Shown one piece after another: positions 1-7,326 of a stretch of 12,660 bases of DNA; positions within the stretch are counted from its first letter, which is position 1, and every line of letters starts with the position of its first letter. The position numbers were made by a program, and so were the translations under genes. The notes below the pieces were generated by a model that saw nothing but the letters and a program-made list of their open reading frames with translations, was not told the DNA's origin and searched no databases. The DNA comes from Fidelibacterota bacterium (GTDB taxonomy: Bacteria; Fidelibacterota; Marinisomatia; SCGC-AAA003-L08; D37C17), in assembly GCA_012964845.1 (NCBI GenBank), contig DTTG01000046.1, positions 1 to 12,660 of the forward strand. The letters run 5' to 3'.

Positions 1-1251
1 GGGGAATTTGAGGGAATGGCAGATAAATTGCAAATACCCCAATGGAAACCTGATTATGGTCCAGCTAAACCTCATGCAACAGCCGGGGTTACTGCAATTG
101 GAGCTCGCAACTTTCTCATTGCCTATAATTTAAATCTAAATACAAAAGATAAAAAGATTGCGACTGATATTGCTCTTGATATTCGCGAACAAGGAAGAAA
201 TAAACGTGATAAATATGGTAAATTTGTCCGGGATGAAAACGGTGGTGCTATTAAAGTCCCGGGAATATTAAAATCGTGCAAAGCTGTTGGTTGGTACATT
301 GAAGAATATGGATTGGCACAAGTATCCATGAATCTTACTAATTTTAATGAAACTCCTCCACATATTGCTTTTGAAGAAACGCGAAACCAGGCAAGAAAAA
401 GGGGTGTAAGAGTATCAGGAAGTGAACTTGTGGGACTAATTCCACTTGAATCTATGATCGCTGCCGGCAAATATTTCCTCACAAAACAGAAGCGCTCAAC
501 CGGAATACCAGTACAGGATATAATCCATATTGCTGTTAAATCGATGGGATTAGATGATTTAGCTCCTTTCGATCCCAATGAAAAAATAATTGAATACAGA
601 ATAGGGAAGCGATTTAACACTTTGGCTTCCATGACTCTTCATGATTTTTCTGATGAATTATCTTCAGATAGCCCCGCCCCGGGTGGCGGCAGTGTTGCTG
701 CTTTAGCTGGTGCATTGGGAGCTTCACTGACATCAATGGTTGCAAATCTGACATTCGGAAAAAAGAAATGGGAACCGCTGTTTAAACAAATGAGTCAACT
801 TGCTGAAAAAAGCCAGCAATTAAAAGATGAATTAATTCAATTGATTGACGCAGATACAGAGTCATTTAAATTGGTAATGGAAGCATTCAAGCTGCCCAAT
901 AATTCTGATCAACAAAAAACCGAGCGCGACTCCGCAATTGATTCGGCTATGAAGGAAGCAACCAATATACCCTTTCAAACCCTGAAATGCTGTCGTGATA
1001 TTATGGATTTGGCATTAGAAGCTGCAAAATATGGAAATCCAAATTCAGTTTCAGATGCCGGTGTTGGAGGTGAAATGGCCAATTCGGGTGCAAGAGGAGC
1101 TGCGTTAAATGTGCGCATAAATCTAAAAGATATTGATGATGAATTATTTTGTAAGAAAATGGAAACAGATACAGAAAATATTTTAAGTGAAACATACGAT
1201 TTATTAATTGAAATCCGGGAAACGGTGGAAGCAAAATTAATTAATGGCTAA
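1..1251 (+). CDS. ftcD: Glutamate formiminotransferase / formiminotetrahydrofolate cyclodeaminase, C-terminal part (5' end outside window)
   Basis: This bifunctional histidine-degradation enzyme moves the formimino group of formiminoglutamate to tetrahydrofolate, then deaminates the product to 5,10-methenyl-THF. The frame is open from base 1: the codons before the ATG at 16 read GEFEG and align with the conserved lead-in to PDYGPAK (residues 17-23 from base 1), so 16 is an internal Met and not the start. Residues about 17-200 are the C-terminal formiminotransferase subdomain, shown by the GARNFLIAYNLNL, EQGRNKR, GWYIEE and VGLIPL blocks. Residues about 211-416 are the cyclodeaminase domain, with APGGGS at 226-231 and SDAGVGGEMANSGARGAALN near the end. 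The N-terminal subdomain with the catalytic His must lie upstream; the full protein would be roughly 540-600 residues. The end overlaps mutL by 8 bases, which suggests co-translation. Besides histidine breakdown, it can supply C1-folate, which Fmt in this window consumes. Confidence 0.95.
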   Translation, partial: GEFEGMADKLQIPQWKPDYGPAKPHATAGVTAIGARNFLIAYNLNLNTKDKKIATDIALDIREQGRNKRDKYGKFVRDENGGAIKVPGILKSCKAVGWYIEEYGLAQVSMNLTNFNETPPHIAFEETRNQARKRGVRVSGSELVGLIPLESMIAAGKYFLTKQKRSTGIPVQDIIHIAVKSMGLDDLAPFDPNEKIIEYRIGKRFNTLASMTLHDFSDELSSDSPAPGGGSVAALAGALGASLTSMVANLTFGKKKWEPLFKQMSQLAEKSQQLKDELIQLIDADTESFKLVMEAFKLPNNSDQQKTERDSAIDSAMKEATNIPFQTLKCCRDIMDLALEAAKYGNPNSVSDAGVGGEMANSGARGAALNVRINLKDIDDELFCKKMETDTENILSETYDLLIEIRETVEAKLING

Positions 1252-3043
1252 AATTCATTATTTAGAATCATCCCTCGTTGATCAGATTGCAGCTGGTGAA
1301 GTTATCGACAGGCCTGCATCTGTATTAAAAGAATTAATTGAAAATTCACTTGATTCAGGTGCAGATAATATTGAAGTTCATGTTATTAAGGGAGGACATG
1401 AACTGATTCAGGTGTCGGATAACGGTTGTGGTATGAGTCAGGAGGATTTAAAACTGGCATTCATGAGACATGCAACCAGTAAAATTAAGTATTTGGAAGA
1501 TTTAAATTCAATCACAACACTGGGATTTCGGGGCGAAGCACTTCCCAGCATCGCTTCTGTTTCTATGTTTACAGCGCTTTCATCAGAAAAAGACTCTAAT
1601 GGATATGAAATAAAAATTAATGGAAGCGAGGAGAAGTCCTTTAAACCAGCCGCAGGATTATCAGGTACAACCTGTAAAGTCCAAAACCTATTTTATAATA
1701 CACCAGCAAGAAGGAAGTTTTTAAAAAAACCAGAAACTGAGCAATCAGTCATTAACTCAATGATGCGCAGATTTATGCTGTCCAGGCCTGAAGTTGCCTT
1801 TAAGATGATATCAAATAACAAAATCGTGTACGACGTTCCTGCCCAAAATTTGTCTGAAAGGATTAATTCAATCTATGGTTCTGCTTTCAAAAACGGTATA
1901 CTCCCTGTAGAATTAAAAAAAGATCCCTATATAGTAACGGGATTCACCGGTAATCTATCGCTCGTAAAGAAAAGACCGGGAGAGCAATACATATTTTTAA
2001 ACGGCCGATTTATAAAAAATCGCCTTTTAAATTCAGCCATATTCTCAGCTTATCAATCCCTTATTCAGCGTGGAGAGTTCCCCTTTTTTGTTATGTTTCT
2101 AGAAATGCCACCAGATCTTTTTGATGTGAATGTTCATCCTGCAAAACTTGAGGTACGTTTTGTAAATGAATGGCAGATATATCATGTTATTAAAACCTCT
2201 ATTACAACGGTATTACAAGATATACTTAAAGTAATACCTGATTATAAAACCTATCAACATTTTCCTGAATACACACCTAATCAAACTGGTTCCTTAAATT
2301 TGGAGAAAGCACCTTCTGGCTCCATCACCCAATTTGAGCAAGCTCCTCATAAGCGTCTTGACACTGATGTCGCTGACCTCTTTGACAAAAACGAGGCACA
2401 ACTTCAAGATGCACATTTTCGCATGGAATCAACACTGGATGCTATTAAAGTCCACAATGAAGATTTGCATCCTGTTTCAGACCATATTTGGCAAATCCAT
2501 AGAAAATATCTCATAACAGAAATTAAAAGTGGATTAATTATTATTGATCAGCATGTAGCACATGAACGGGTATTATTTGAAGAAGCCAAAAAAGCCATCG
2601 AAGGGCAGGGATTCCCTTCACAAACTGTACTTTTTCCTCAGACATTAAAATTACAACCTGAAGAATATGACAGCCTTTTAGAGATTACACATTACTTGAA
2701 TAAAATTGGATTCCGATTTCGTGAATTTGGTGAAAATACAGTTATCATCGATGAGATACCGCCTGATATTAATTGGGGAAATGAAAGCCAAATTATCAGA
2801 GAAATATTAGACCAATATATTTCTGTTAAGAATATTAACCCTTCATTTATAGATCAAATTGCTGCAATTTATGCCTGTAAATCAGCTATTAAAGCTGGAG
2901 ATCAATTAAAGCCTGAAGAAAGAATTCATCTGATTGATCGGCTATTTTCTACGGATCATCCTTATTATTGTCCCCATGGAAGACCAATTATCATCAATTT
3001 ATCTATTAATGAATTAGACCAGAGATTTGAAAGAAATACTTAA
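1244..3043 (+). CDS. mutL: DNA mismatch repair protein MutL, nicking-endonuclease type
   Basis: MutL is the ATP-driven matchmaker of mismatch repair, linking MutS to strand incision and excision. The 599-residue length is normal. The GHKL ATPase is intact: ELIENSLDSGA at 30-40 (Mg-binding Asn34), DNGCGM at 59-64 and GFRGEAL at 94-100. The transducer domain shows FLNGRFIKN and DVNVHPAKLEVRF. A variable, polar linker covers about residues 325-415. The C-terminal dimerisation and endonuclease domain carries DQHVAHERVLFE (435-446), ACK (544-546), CPHGRP (576-581) and a terminal FER (595-597). These match the metal-dependent nicking motifs DQHA(X)2E(X)4E, ACR, CPHGRP and FxR of MutL proteins from bacteria without MutH, so strand discrimination is probably methylation-independent. 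The fourth residue of the first motif is Val in place of the usual Ala. The ATG at 1244 overlaps the ftcD stop by 8 bases; no Shine-Dalgarno sequence is visible. Confidence 0.97.
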   Translation: MAKIHYLESSLVDQIAAGEVIDRPASVLKELIENSLDSGADNIEVHVIKGGHELIQVSDNGCGMSQEDLKLAFMRHATSKIKYLEDLNSITTLGFRGEALPSIASVSMFTALSSEKDSNGYEIKINGSEEKSFKPAAGLSGTTCKVQNLFYNTPARRKFLKKPETEQSVINSMMRRFMLSRPEVAFKMISNNKIVYDVPAQNLSERINSIYGSAFKNGILPVELKKDPYIVTGFTGNLSLVKKRPGEQYIFLNGRFIKNRLLNSAIFSAYQSLIQRGEFPFFVMFLEMPPDLFDVNVHPAKLEVRFVNEWQIYHVIKTSITTVLQDILKVIPDYKTYQHFPEYTPNQTGSLNLEKAPSGSITQFEQAPHKRLDTDVADLFDKNEAQLQDAHFRMESTLDAIKVHNEDLHPVSDHIWQIHRKYLITEIKSGLIIIDQHVAHERVLFEEAKKAIEGQGFPSQTVLFPQTLKLQPEEYDSLLEITHYLNKIGFRFREFGENTVIIDEIPPDINWGNESQIIREILDQYISVKNINPSFIDQIAAIYACKSAIKAGDQLKPEERIHLIDRLFSTDHPYYCPHGRPIIINLSINELDQRFERNT

Positions 3044-3079
3044 AATGAATTCAATGAAACCAATATTAAACAATTAACC

Positions 3080-3703
3080 ATGGCTGCAAAAAGTACAAAA
3101 TATTATGTATTAACTGGTTTACTCTCGATTCTTCCTTTGGCAGCAACCTATTGGATTATTTTAAGTCTTTTTCAATTTTTTTCTAGACCAGGCGCTAAAA
3201 TTGTTGAGTTTATATTTACCGATAAAGTCCCTCAATACATACCCCAATTAGCCGGGTTCATTTTAACCATATTATTTATTTATTTTATTGGTATTTTTGT
3301 ATCCAACGTTTTGGGGAAAAGAGTCTATGTATGGTTTGAAAATATACTATCACGAATTCCGGTAGTCAACTCTGTCTATCGTACAATTAAACAAATTACA
3401 ACCAGCTTATCTGGACCTGACAGGCAGGCATTTAAAAAAGTTGTATTTATCGAATATCCCAGAAAAGGAATATGGACTTTAGCAATGGTAACGGGTGAAT
3501 CTACTAATGAAAAAGGAGATAAGTATTATCATATTTTTGTCCCTACAACACCCAATCCTACTTCCGGGTATATGCTATATGTACCTCAAAGAGACACTCA
3601 TGAGACCAATATGACAATTGAAGAAGGACTTAAAATTATTATTTCAGGTGGTATGCTGGCACCTAAAATAAATATATTGGAACTAAATGATGTCGCTGAA
3701 TAA
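3080..3703 (+). CDS. DUF502 family integral membrane protein
   Basis: This 207-residue membrane protein belongs to the DUF502 family, which is widespread in bacteria and related to plant COV/LCV proteins; the molecular function is unknown. Two hydrophobic helices are visible, about residues 8-32 and 54-79, followed by a mostly soluble C-terminal half. Family blocks are clear: RIPVVNSVYRTIKQ at 92-105, EYPRKGIW at 125-132, FVPTTPNPTSGYML at 153-166 and a terminal segment around ISGGM. Length is typical. The ATG at 3080 lies 36 bases after the mutL stop, with no recognisable ribosome-binding site in an AT-rich leader. Its 3' end overlaps the next membrane-protein gene by 17 bases (14 if that gene's second Met is used), so the two are probably co-translated. 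Family assignment is firm; no function can be assigned. Confidence 0.9.
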   Translation: MAAKSTKYYVLTGLLSILPLAATYWIILSLFQFFSRPGAKIVEFIFTDKVPQYIPQLAGFILTILFIYFIGIFVSNVLGKRVYVWFENILSRIPVVNSVYRTIKQITTSLSGPDRQAFKKVVFIEYPRKGIWTLAMVTGESTNEKGDKYYHIFVPTTPNPTSGYMLYVPQRDTHETNMTIEEGLKIIISGGMLAPKINILELNDVAE

Positions 3704-4406
3704 TGAATTTGAAGTAACCGGTAACTGGCTATTTAAACACCGTAGTTTCCTGCCGCTTATCATTGTTCCATTCTTGTTTTATTGCTTACTCACCCCTGTA
3801 AATAATTTTTATAATACACTGTTTTATGCTGGCTTGGTTGTGTCCTTGCTTGGCGAGTGTGTTCGTATTTTTACCATTGCTTTTGTACCCGCAGGAACCT
3901 CTGGTCGAAATACAAAACAGCAATTAGCCACTTCTTTAAACCAAACAGGAATTTATTCAACCGTCCGCCATCCTTTGTATTTAGGGAATTTCTTCATGTT
4001 TTTAGGTCCCTTTATTTTTACGGGCAATATATATGGTATTATTATTCTTATATTGGCTTTTTGGATTTATTACGAAAGGATAATGATTGCAGAAGAAGCT
4101 TATTTGATAAAATCATTTGGAGTTGAATATGAGAATTGGTCTTCTATAACTCCGGCTTTCATTCCAAATATTTTTTTATACTCACCAATCAATTCAAAGT
4201 TTTCACTCAAAAAAGTTTTGGAAAGAGAATATAGCGGGATTTGCGGAATCTTTGCAATATTCACCATACTGCTTGCTTTTCGAAACTATTTTTTTAACTT
4301 CCATCCAATTATTTCTCTTACTTGGTCGGTTATATTCATAAGCAATATATTCGTGTATATTATTTTAAGAACACTCAAGAAAATTAGACGGAGAAAAAGT
4401 AACTAG
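3687..4406 (+). CDS. Isoprenylcysteine carboxyl methyltransferase (ICMT/PEMT)-like membrane methyltransferase
   Basis: This is a polytopic membrane protein of the ICMT / phospholipid methyltransferase-like family, which transfers methyl groups from S-adenosylmethionine inside the membrane. The diagnostic region is TGIYSTVRHPLYLGN (87-101; the RHP-x-Y-x-GN signature), followed by a hydrophobic hairpin and YYERIMIAEEAYL plus FGVEYENW (128-151), where the paired Glu residues are characteristic. Likely membrane segments are about 21-37, 44-69, 99-113, 115-130, 184-199 and 207-228. The last two lie beyond the usual end of the methyltransferase core, and a basic tail (KKIRRRK) follows. There are tandem ATG codons at 3687 and 3690; either could be the start, and neither has a clear ribosome-binding site. 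Bacteria seldom prenylate proteins, so the substrate is unknown and may be a lipid or a small hydrophobic molecule. The overlap with the DUF502 gene hints at a shared membrane role. Confidence 0.8.
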   Translation: MMSLNNEFEVTGNWLFKHRSFLPLIIVPFLFYCLLTPVNNFYNTLFYAGLVVSLLGECVRIFTIAFVPAGTSGRNTKQQLATSLNQTGIYSTVRHPLYLGNFFMFLGPFIFTGNIYGIIILILAFWIYYERIMIAEEAYLIKSFGVEYENWSSITPAFIPNIFLYSPINSKFSLKKVLEREYSGICGIFAIFTILLAFRNYFFNFHPIISLTWSVIFISNIFVYIILRTLKKIRRRKSN

Positions 4407-4421
4407 TAATTAGTCAATTGA

Positions 4422-5324
4422 ATGATAAAAATGAAAAATAATAGTAACCCTATAGATGTAAATACGTATTTCAAAGAAGTATTTACAAATGCAGGAATTG
4501 GAATAATGATCTTGGACGCAAACAGCAGCATAGAATATATAAATGAGGAAGCATTAAATATATTCGGCTATAAATACGGTGAGTTGGTTAACACAAATTT
4601 CTCTACACTTATTCATAGCACTGATCAGGATTATTTAAAACAATTCATTAAGACAGCAAACTCTTCAACTCCCTCTGAATTTACAGGGATTCATAAGGAT
4701 AATTCTGCATTTCCCATTGAGCTCAACATATCCAGTAAAAAATTAAATCAAACGTGCATTTACACAGTTATCATTCGAGATATAACCGAAATTAAAAAAA
4801 ATGAAGAAAAGCTGAAGCATCAAGCCTATTTTGATTCACTAACCGGGATTCCAAATCGTACATTGTTTTTAGACAGGTCAGAAATTGCATTAAATCAGGC
4901 AAAAAGATCAAATGAGGGCTTGGCAGTTATTTTTATTGATTTGGATGAGTTCAAAGAATTAAATGATACATTAGGTCATGATGCCGGAGATGTAATGCTT
5001 AAAACTGTTGCTCAGAGGTTTATTAATTGTGCACGGAAATCTGATACTGTCTCCAGAAGAGGAGGGGATGAATTTACAATTCTAATGCCACGAATAAAAA
5101 ATATTGAAGATGCGGTTAAATTGGCTGAGAGAATTCTTTTATCAAACAAAAATGCTATCTCCATTAAAGAAAAAATGGTTTTCCCAAAAACAAGTATAGG
5201 AATCAGTATTTACCCTCATGATGGGGATAGTATTGAAACTTTAATAAATAATGCTGACAAAGCGATGTATTATGCAAAAGAGTCTGGGAAAAATCAGTAC
5301 TCTTTCTACAATTCCAAAATTTAG
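4422..5324 (+). CDS. PAS-GGDEF diguanylate cyclase
   Basis: This is a predicted cytoplasmic sensor enzyme that makes cyclic di-GMP from two GTP. Residues about 15-125 form a PAS domain (FTNAGIGIMILDANSSIEYI, ending in the typical IIRDITEIKK linker), which may bind a small ligand or cofactor. Residues about 132-298 are the GGDEF domain, starting at FDSLTGIPNR. Catalytic features are intact: metal-binding Asp in FIDLDEF (171-177), substrate-contacting ELNDTLGHDAGD (179-190) and GGDEF at 214-218. An RxxD motif (R205-D208), five residues before GGDEF, is the standard inhibitory I-site, so product feedback inhibition is likely. No EAL or HD-GYP domain and no membrane helix are seen. Start choice is uncertain: ATG at 4422, or the in-frame ATG at 4431, and no ribosome-binding site is visible. 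It lies 15 bases after the ICMT-like gene and 6 bases from the stop of convergent dusB. Confidence 0.95.
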   Translation: MIKMKNNSNPIDVNTYFKEVFTNAGIGIMILDANSSIEYINEEALNIFGYKYGELVNTNFSTLIHSTDQDYLKQFIKTANSSTPSEFTGIHKDNSAFPIELNISSKKLNQTCIYTVIIRDITEIKKNEEKLKHQAYFDSLTGIPNRTLFLDRSEIALNQAKRSNEGLAVIFIDLDEFKELNDTLGHDAGDVMLKTVAQRFINCARKSDTVSRRGGDEFTILMPRIKNIEDAVKLAERILLSNKNAISIKEKMVFPKTSIGISIYPHDGDSIETLINNADKAMYYAKESGKNQYSFYNSKI

Positions 5325-5330
5325 GCTTAT

Positions 5331-6311
5331 TTAATACAAATTAGAAGCCAATGCTTTTTCCATTTTCTCCAATAATGAGAAAATTTCATCCGTATTTTCA
5401 ATTTGCATAAATTGCTTTCTCCAAAAGGAAGCACCATCAAACCCTTTAAAATAATAATTAAAATGTTTTTTAGCTAAATTCACGCTGAGATTATTATTAT
5501 AATATTCCGTCAACATTACAAAATGTCTCCGTGATATATTAATTATTTGACCAATGTCTGGATCTATTATAAACTTTTCAGACGATTTCTTTTGGAGGGA
5601 GTTGAAAATCCATGGCTTCCCCAAAGCTGCCCTGCCAATCATTACTCCATCGCATCCGGTTTCAGCCTTCATTTTGTTATAATCTTCACTTGTTTTAACA
5701 TCGCCATTTCCTATTACGGGTATTTTTACAGCATCTTTCAATTCTTTAATTAGTTTCCAATTTGACATTCCGCTGAATTGCTGTTTAGTAGTGCGCGGAT
5801 GGAGGGTAATAGCTGCAACACCAATCTTTTCCATTCGAACCCCTGCTTCGGTAGATACCAGACTGTTTTGATCCCATCCTGCCCTCATTTTAACTGTTAC
5901 GGGTATTTCTGGCACCGCCTCTACAACGGCTTGAGTAATGTCATCCATAAGGCAGAGATCCTTTAAGGCCGCAGAGCCGGCCCCCTTCTTAGTAACCTTA
6001 GGTACAGGACAGCCATAATTAATATCAATTATATCCGGTTTCAGCATATCATAGACCATTTTAGCTGAATTGCCTACAATATCAGGAGTTTCTCCAAATA
6101 ATTGAATTCCAATGGGGCGCTCATTTTCCGTGAATTTCATTAATTCCAATGTTTTCATATTTTCACGAATAATTCCATTTGCACTCACAAATTCAGTAAA
6201 TACAACGCCAGCACCCATTTCCCGGCAGAGTATCCGAAAAGGATGGTCGGTTATCCCTGCCATGGGAGCAAGGAATAAAGGATTAACAATATCTAAATTT
6301 CCAATTTGCAC
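5331..6311 (-). CDS. dusB: tRNA-dihydrouridine synthase (DusB type)
   Basis: This flavoenzyme reduces specific uridines to dihydrouridine in the tRNA D-loop using FMN and NADPH. The 326-residue TIM-barrel protein fits the family. Motifs in order are APMAGITDHPFR (15-26), NYGCPVPKV (98-106) with proton-donor Cys101, KMRAGW (141-146), LHPRTTKQQFSG (170-181) with FMN-contacting His171, IGNGDV (200-205) and GVMIGRAALGKPW (222-234). The C-terminal helical tRNA-binding region follows (HFNYYFKGFDGASFWRKQF). The NINYGCPVPKV form and overall length favour DusB over DusA or DusC. The start is GTG at 6311: it is the only NTG codon between an upstream in-frame stop (6342-6344) and the APMAG motif. No ribosome-binding site is evident. 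It is the only - strand gene here, divergent from yajC and convergent with the diguanylate cyclase gene. Confidence 0.95.
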   Translation of the reverse strand: MQIGNLDIVNPLFLAPMAGITDHPFRILCREMGAGVVFTEFVSANGIIRENMKTLELMKFTENERPIGIQLFGETPDIVGNSAKMVYDMLKPDIIDINYGCPVPKVTKKGAGSAALKDLCLMDDITQAVVEAVPEIPVTVKMRAGWDQNSLVSTEAGVRMEKIGVAAITLHPRTTKQQFSGMSNWKLIKELKDAVKIPVIGNGDVKTSEDYNKMKAETGCDGVMIGRAALGKPWIFNSLQKKSSEKFIIDPDIGQIINISRRHFVMLTEYYNNNLSVNLAKKHFNYYFKGFDGASFWRKQFMQIENTDEIFSLLEKMEKALASNLY

Positions 6312-6438
6312 AGGGATAAATTTTCTATGATTTATGACATACTATCTAATAAATTTATTAAATTATATGTTGGGGGTTTGGTAAAATCTCAGCAATACAA
6401 TAGAAAATTTTAATATCTAGTAAAAACAGGGAGACAAA
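6312..6438. promoter_or_regulatory. Divergent dusB/yajC intergenic promoter region
   Basis: This 127-base AT-rich spacer separates the divergent dusB (-) and yajC (+) starts and is the only place where transcription of the right-hand block can sensibly begin. On the - strand a perfect TATAAT lies at 6367-6362, about 50 bases before the dusB GTG, but I see no good -35 at 16-18 bases. On the + strand TACAAT (6396-6401) is a possible -10 for yajC, about 38 bases before the TTG start, again without a good -35. A run of five G (6372-6376) stands out in the AT-rich background. The promoter location is inferred from gene layout; the hexamers are weak evidence because such matches arise easily by chance in AT-rich DNA. 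No hairpin or riboswitch-like structure was recognised. Confidence 0.4.
6428..6433 (+). promoter_or_regulatory. Shine-Dalgarno site that sets the yajC TTG start
   Basis: AGGGAG lies 5 bases before the TTG at 6439. It supports TTG as the real start, since no in-frame ATG is available before the membrane segment of YajC. Confidence 0.7.
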
Positions 6439-6774
6439 TTGGAATTTCTTTTCGCACAAACCAATGGGCAAACTGGTAGCGGGATAGCCGCATTTTTACC
6501 AATCATATTGATTGGTTTAATCTTTTATCTTCTTATCCTAAGACCACAATCAAAGCAACGGAAGCAACAAGCAGATTCACTTTCCCAGTTAAAAAAAAGT
6601 GATAAAATACTCACTCGAGGAGGAATATATGGAAAGATTGTCAGCTTTCAGGGAAAAAATGATAACAAGGTCACTATTGATGTGGGCTCTGGTATAAAAT
6701 TAAATATTGCCCGTTCATATATAGCTGGACCTGCAAACAAAAATGATGATGATATCCCAGACAGTAACAGCTAA
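6439..6774 (+). CDS. yajC: Preprotein translocase accessory subunit YajC
   Basis: YajC is a small single-pass membrane protein that associates with SecDF and the SecYEG translocon. It has 111 residues, the usual size. A short periplasmic N-terminus rich in Gln, Thr and Gly leads into one membrane helix (about residues 16-34), then the hallmark RPQ (35-37) followed by basic KQRKQQ. The cytoplasmic domain reads LKKSDKILTRGGIYGKI (51-67) and ends in an acidic tail. The start is TTG at 6439 with a good ribosome-binding site. It appears to be the first gene of the right-hand block. Its last 32 bases overlap the def reading frame if def begins at the first of its three ATGs. secD and secF, frequent neighbours of yajC, are not in this window. 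Confidence 0.95.
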   Translation: MEFLFAQTNGQTGSGIAAFLPIILIGLIFYLLILRPQSKQRKQQADSLSQLKKSDKILTRGGIYGKIVSFQGKNDNKVTIDVGSGIKLNIARSYIAGPANKNDDDIPDSNS

Positions 6775-7306
6775 CCCCATCCTTAAGATATTTAAATATG
6801 GAGATCCTATTCTCCGTAAAAAAGTAGAGGATGTAACAGATTTTACGAAATTACCTCATTTAGTAGAACAAATGTTTAATACTATGTATGAGGAACATGG
6901 AATAGGATTAGCTGCCAATCAAGTAGGATATAGCTTGAATCTGCTTGTTTTAGATACCTCATGTTTGGAAGGTGAAGAAGATAGCAAACCATATATTTTT
7001 ATTAATAGTGAAATTATAGAATCGGAAGGATCCACCATTATGGAGGAGGGCTGTTTAAGTGTGCCAGATATTCGTGCTGAAATTGAACGACCTGAAACTA
7101 TTATAATAAAATTTCAGGATTTAGAACAAAACTTTCATGAAGAAACATTTAACGGATTAATTTCTCGTGTAATTCAACATGAATTAGATCACTTAAAAGG
7201 TAAATTATTTGTAGATTATCTGTCGCCTGGAAAAAAGATGTTGATAAAGAAGCGTCTTTTAGAAATTTCAAAAAATGGCAGTCCATCTACCGGAATTATT
7301 TTATAA
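6743..7306 (+). CDS. def: Peptide deformylase
   Basis: This metalloenzyme removes the formyl group from the N-terminal Met of new proteins. The 187-residue length is normal. All three catalytic motifs are present: GIGLAANQ (53-60), EGCLS (102-106) with metal ligand Cys104, and QHELDH (145-150) with ligands His146 and His150 and catalytic Glu147. The enzyme is complete and should be active. The conserved N-terminus (ILKIFKYGDPILRK) is preceded by about 12 extra residues, starting at one of three tandem ATGs at 6743, 6746 and 6749. No later in-frame ATG precedes the fold and no ribosome-binding site is visible, so translation may depend on coupling to yajC, which it overlaps. It lies 20 bases before fmt, its functional partner in the formyl-Met cycle. 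Confidence 0.97.
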   Translation: MMMISQTVTANPILKIFKYGDPILRKKVEDVTDFTKLPHLVEQMFNTMYEEHGIGLAANQVGYSLNLLVLDTSCLEGEEDSKPYIFINSEIIESEGSTIMEEGCLSVPDIRAEIERPETIIIKFQDLEQNFHEETFNGLISRVIQHELDHLKGKLFVDYLSPGKKMLIKKRLLEISKNGSPSTGIIL

Positions 7307-7326
7307 ATTAAATAGTTAATAGCAAT

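Noticed and set aside
16..18. ATG as a possible true start of the ftcD product
   Set aside because: The frame is open to base 1 and the preceding residues GEFEG match the conserved inner part of formiminotransferase, so the gene continues to the left.
123..632. 169-codon open frame on the - strand inside ftcD
   Set aside because: It is antisense to a firmly identified gene, resembles no known family, and has no ribosome-binding site; it is a by-product of the coding strand.
3044..3076. 10-codon mini-frame between mutL and the DUF502 gene
   Set aside because: It starts directly after the mutL stop, has no ribosome-binding site and nothing resembling a leader peptide or attenuator follows it.
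3857..4126. 89-codon + strand frame inside the ICMT-like gene
   Set aside because: It lies in another frame of a recognised gene, and its Phe/Tyr-rich, low-complexity translation has no domain character.
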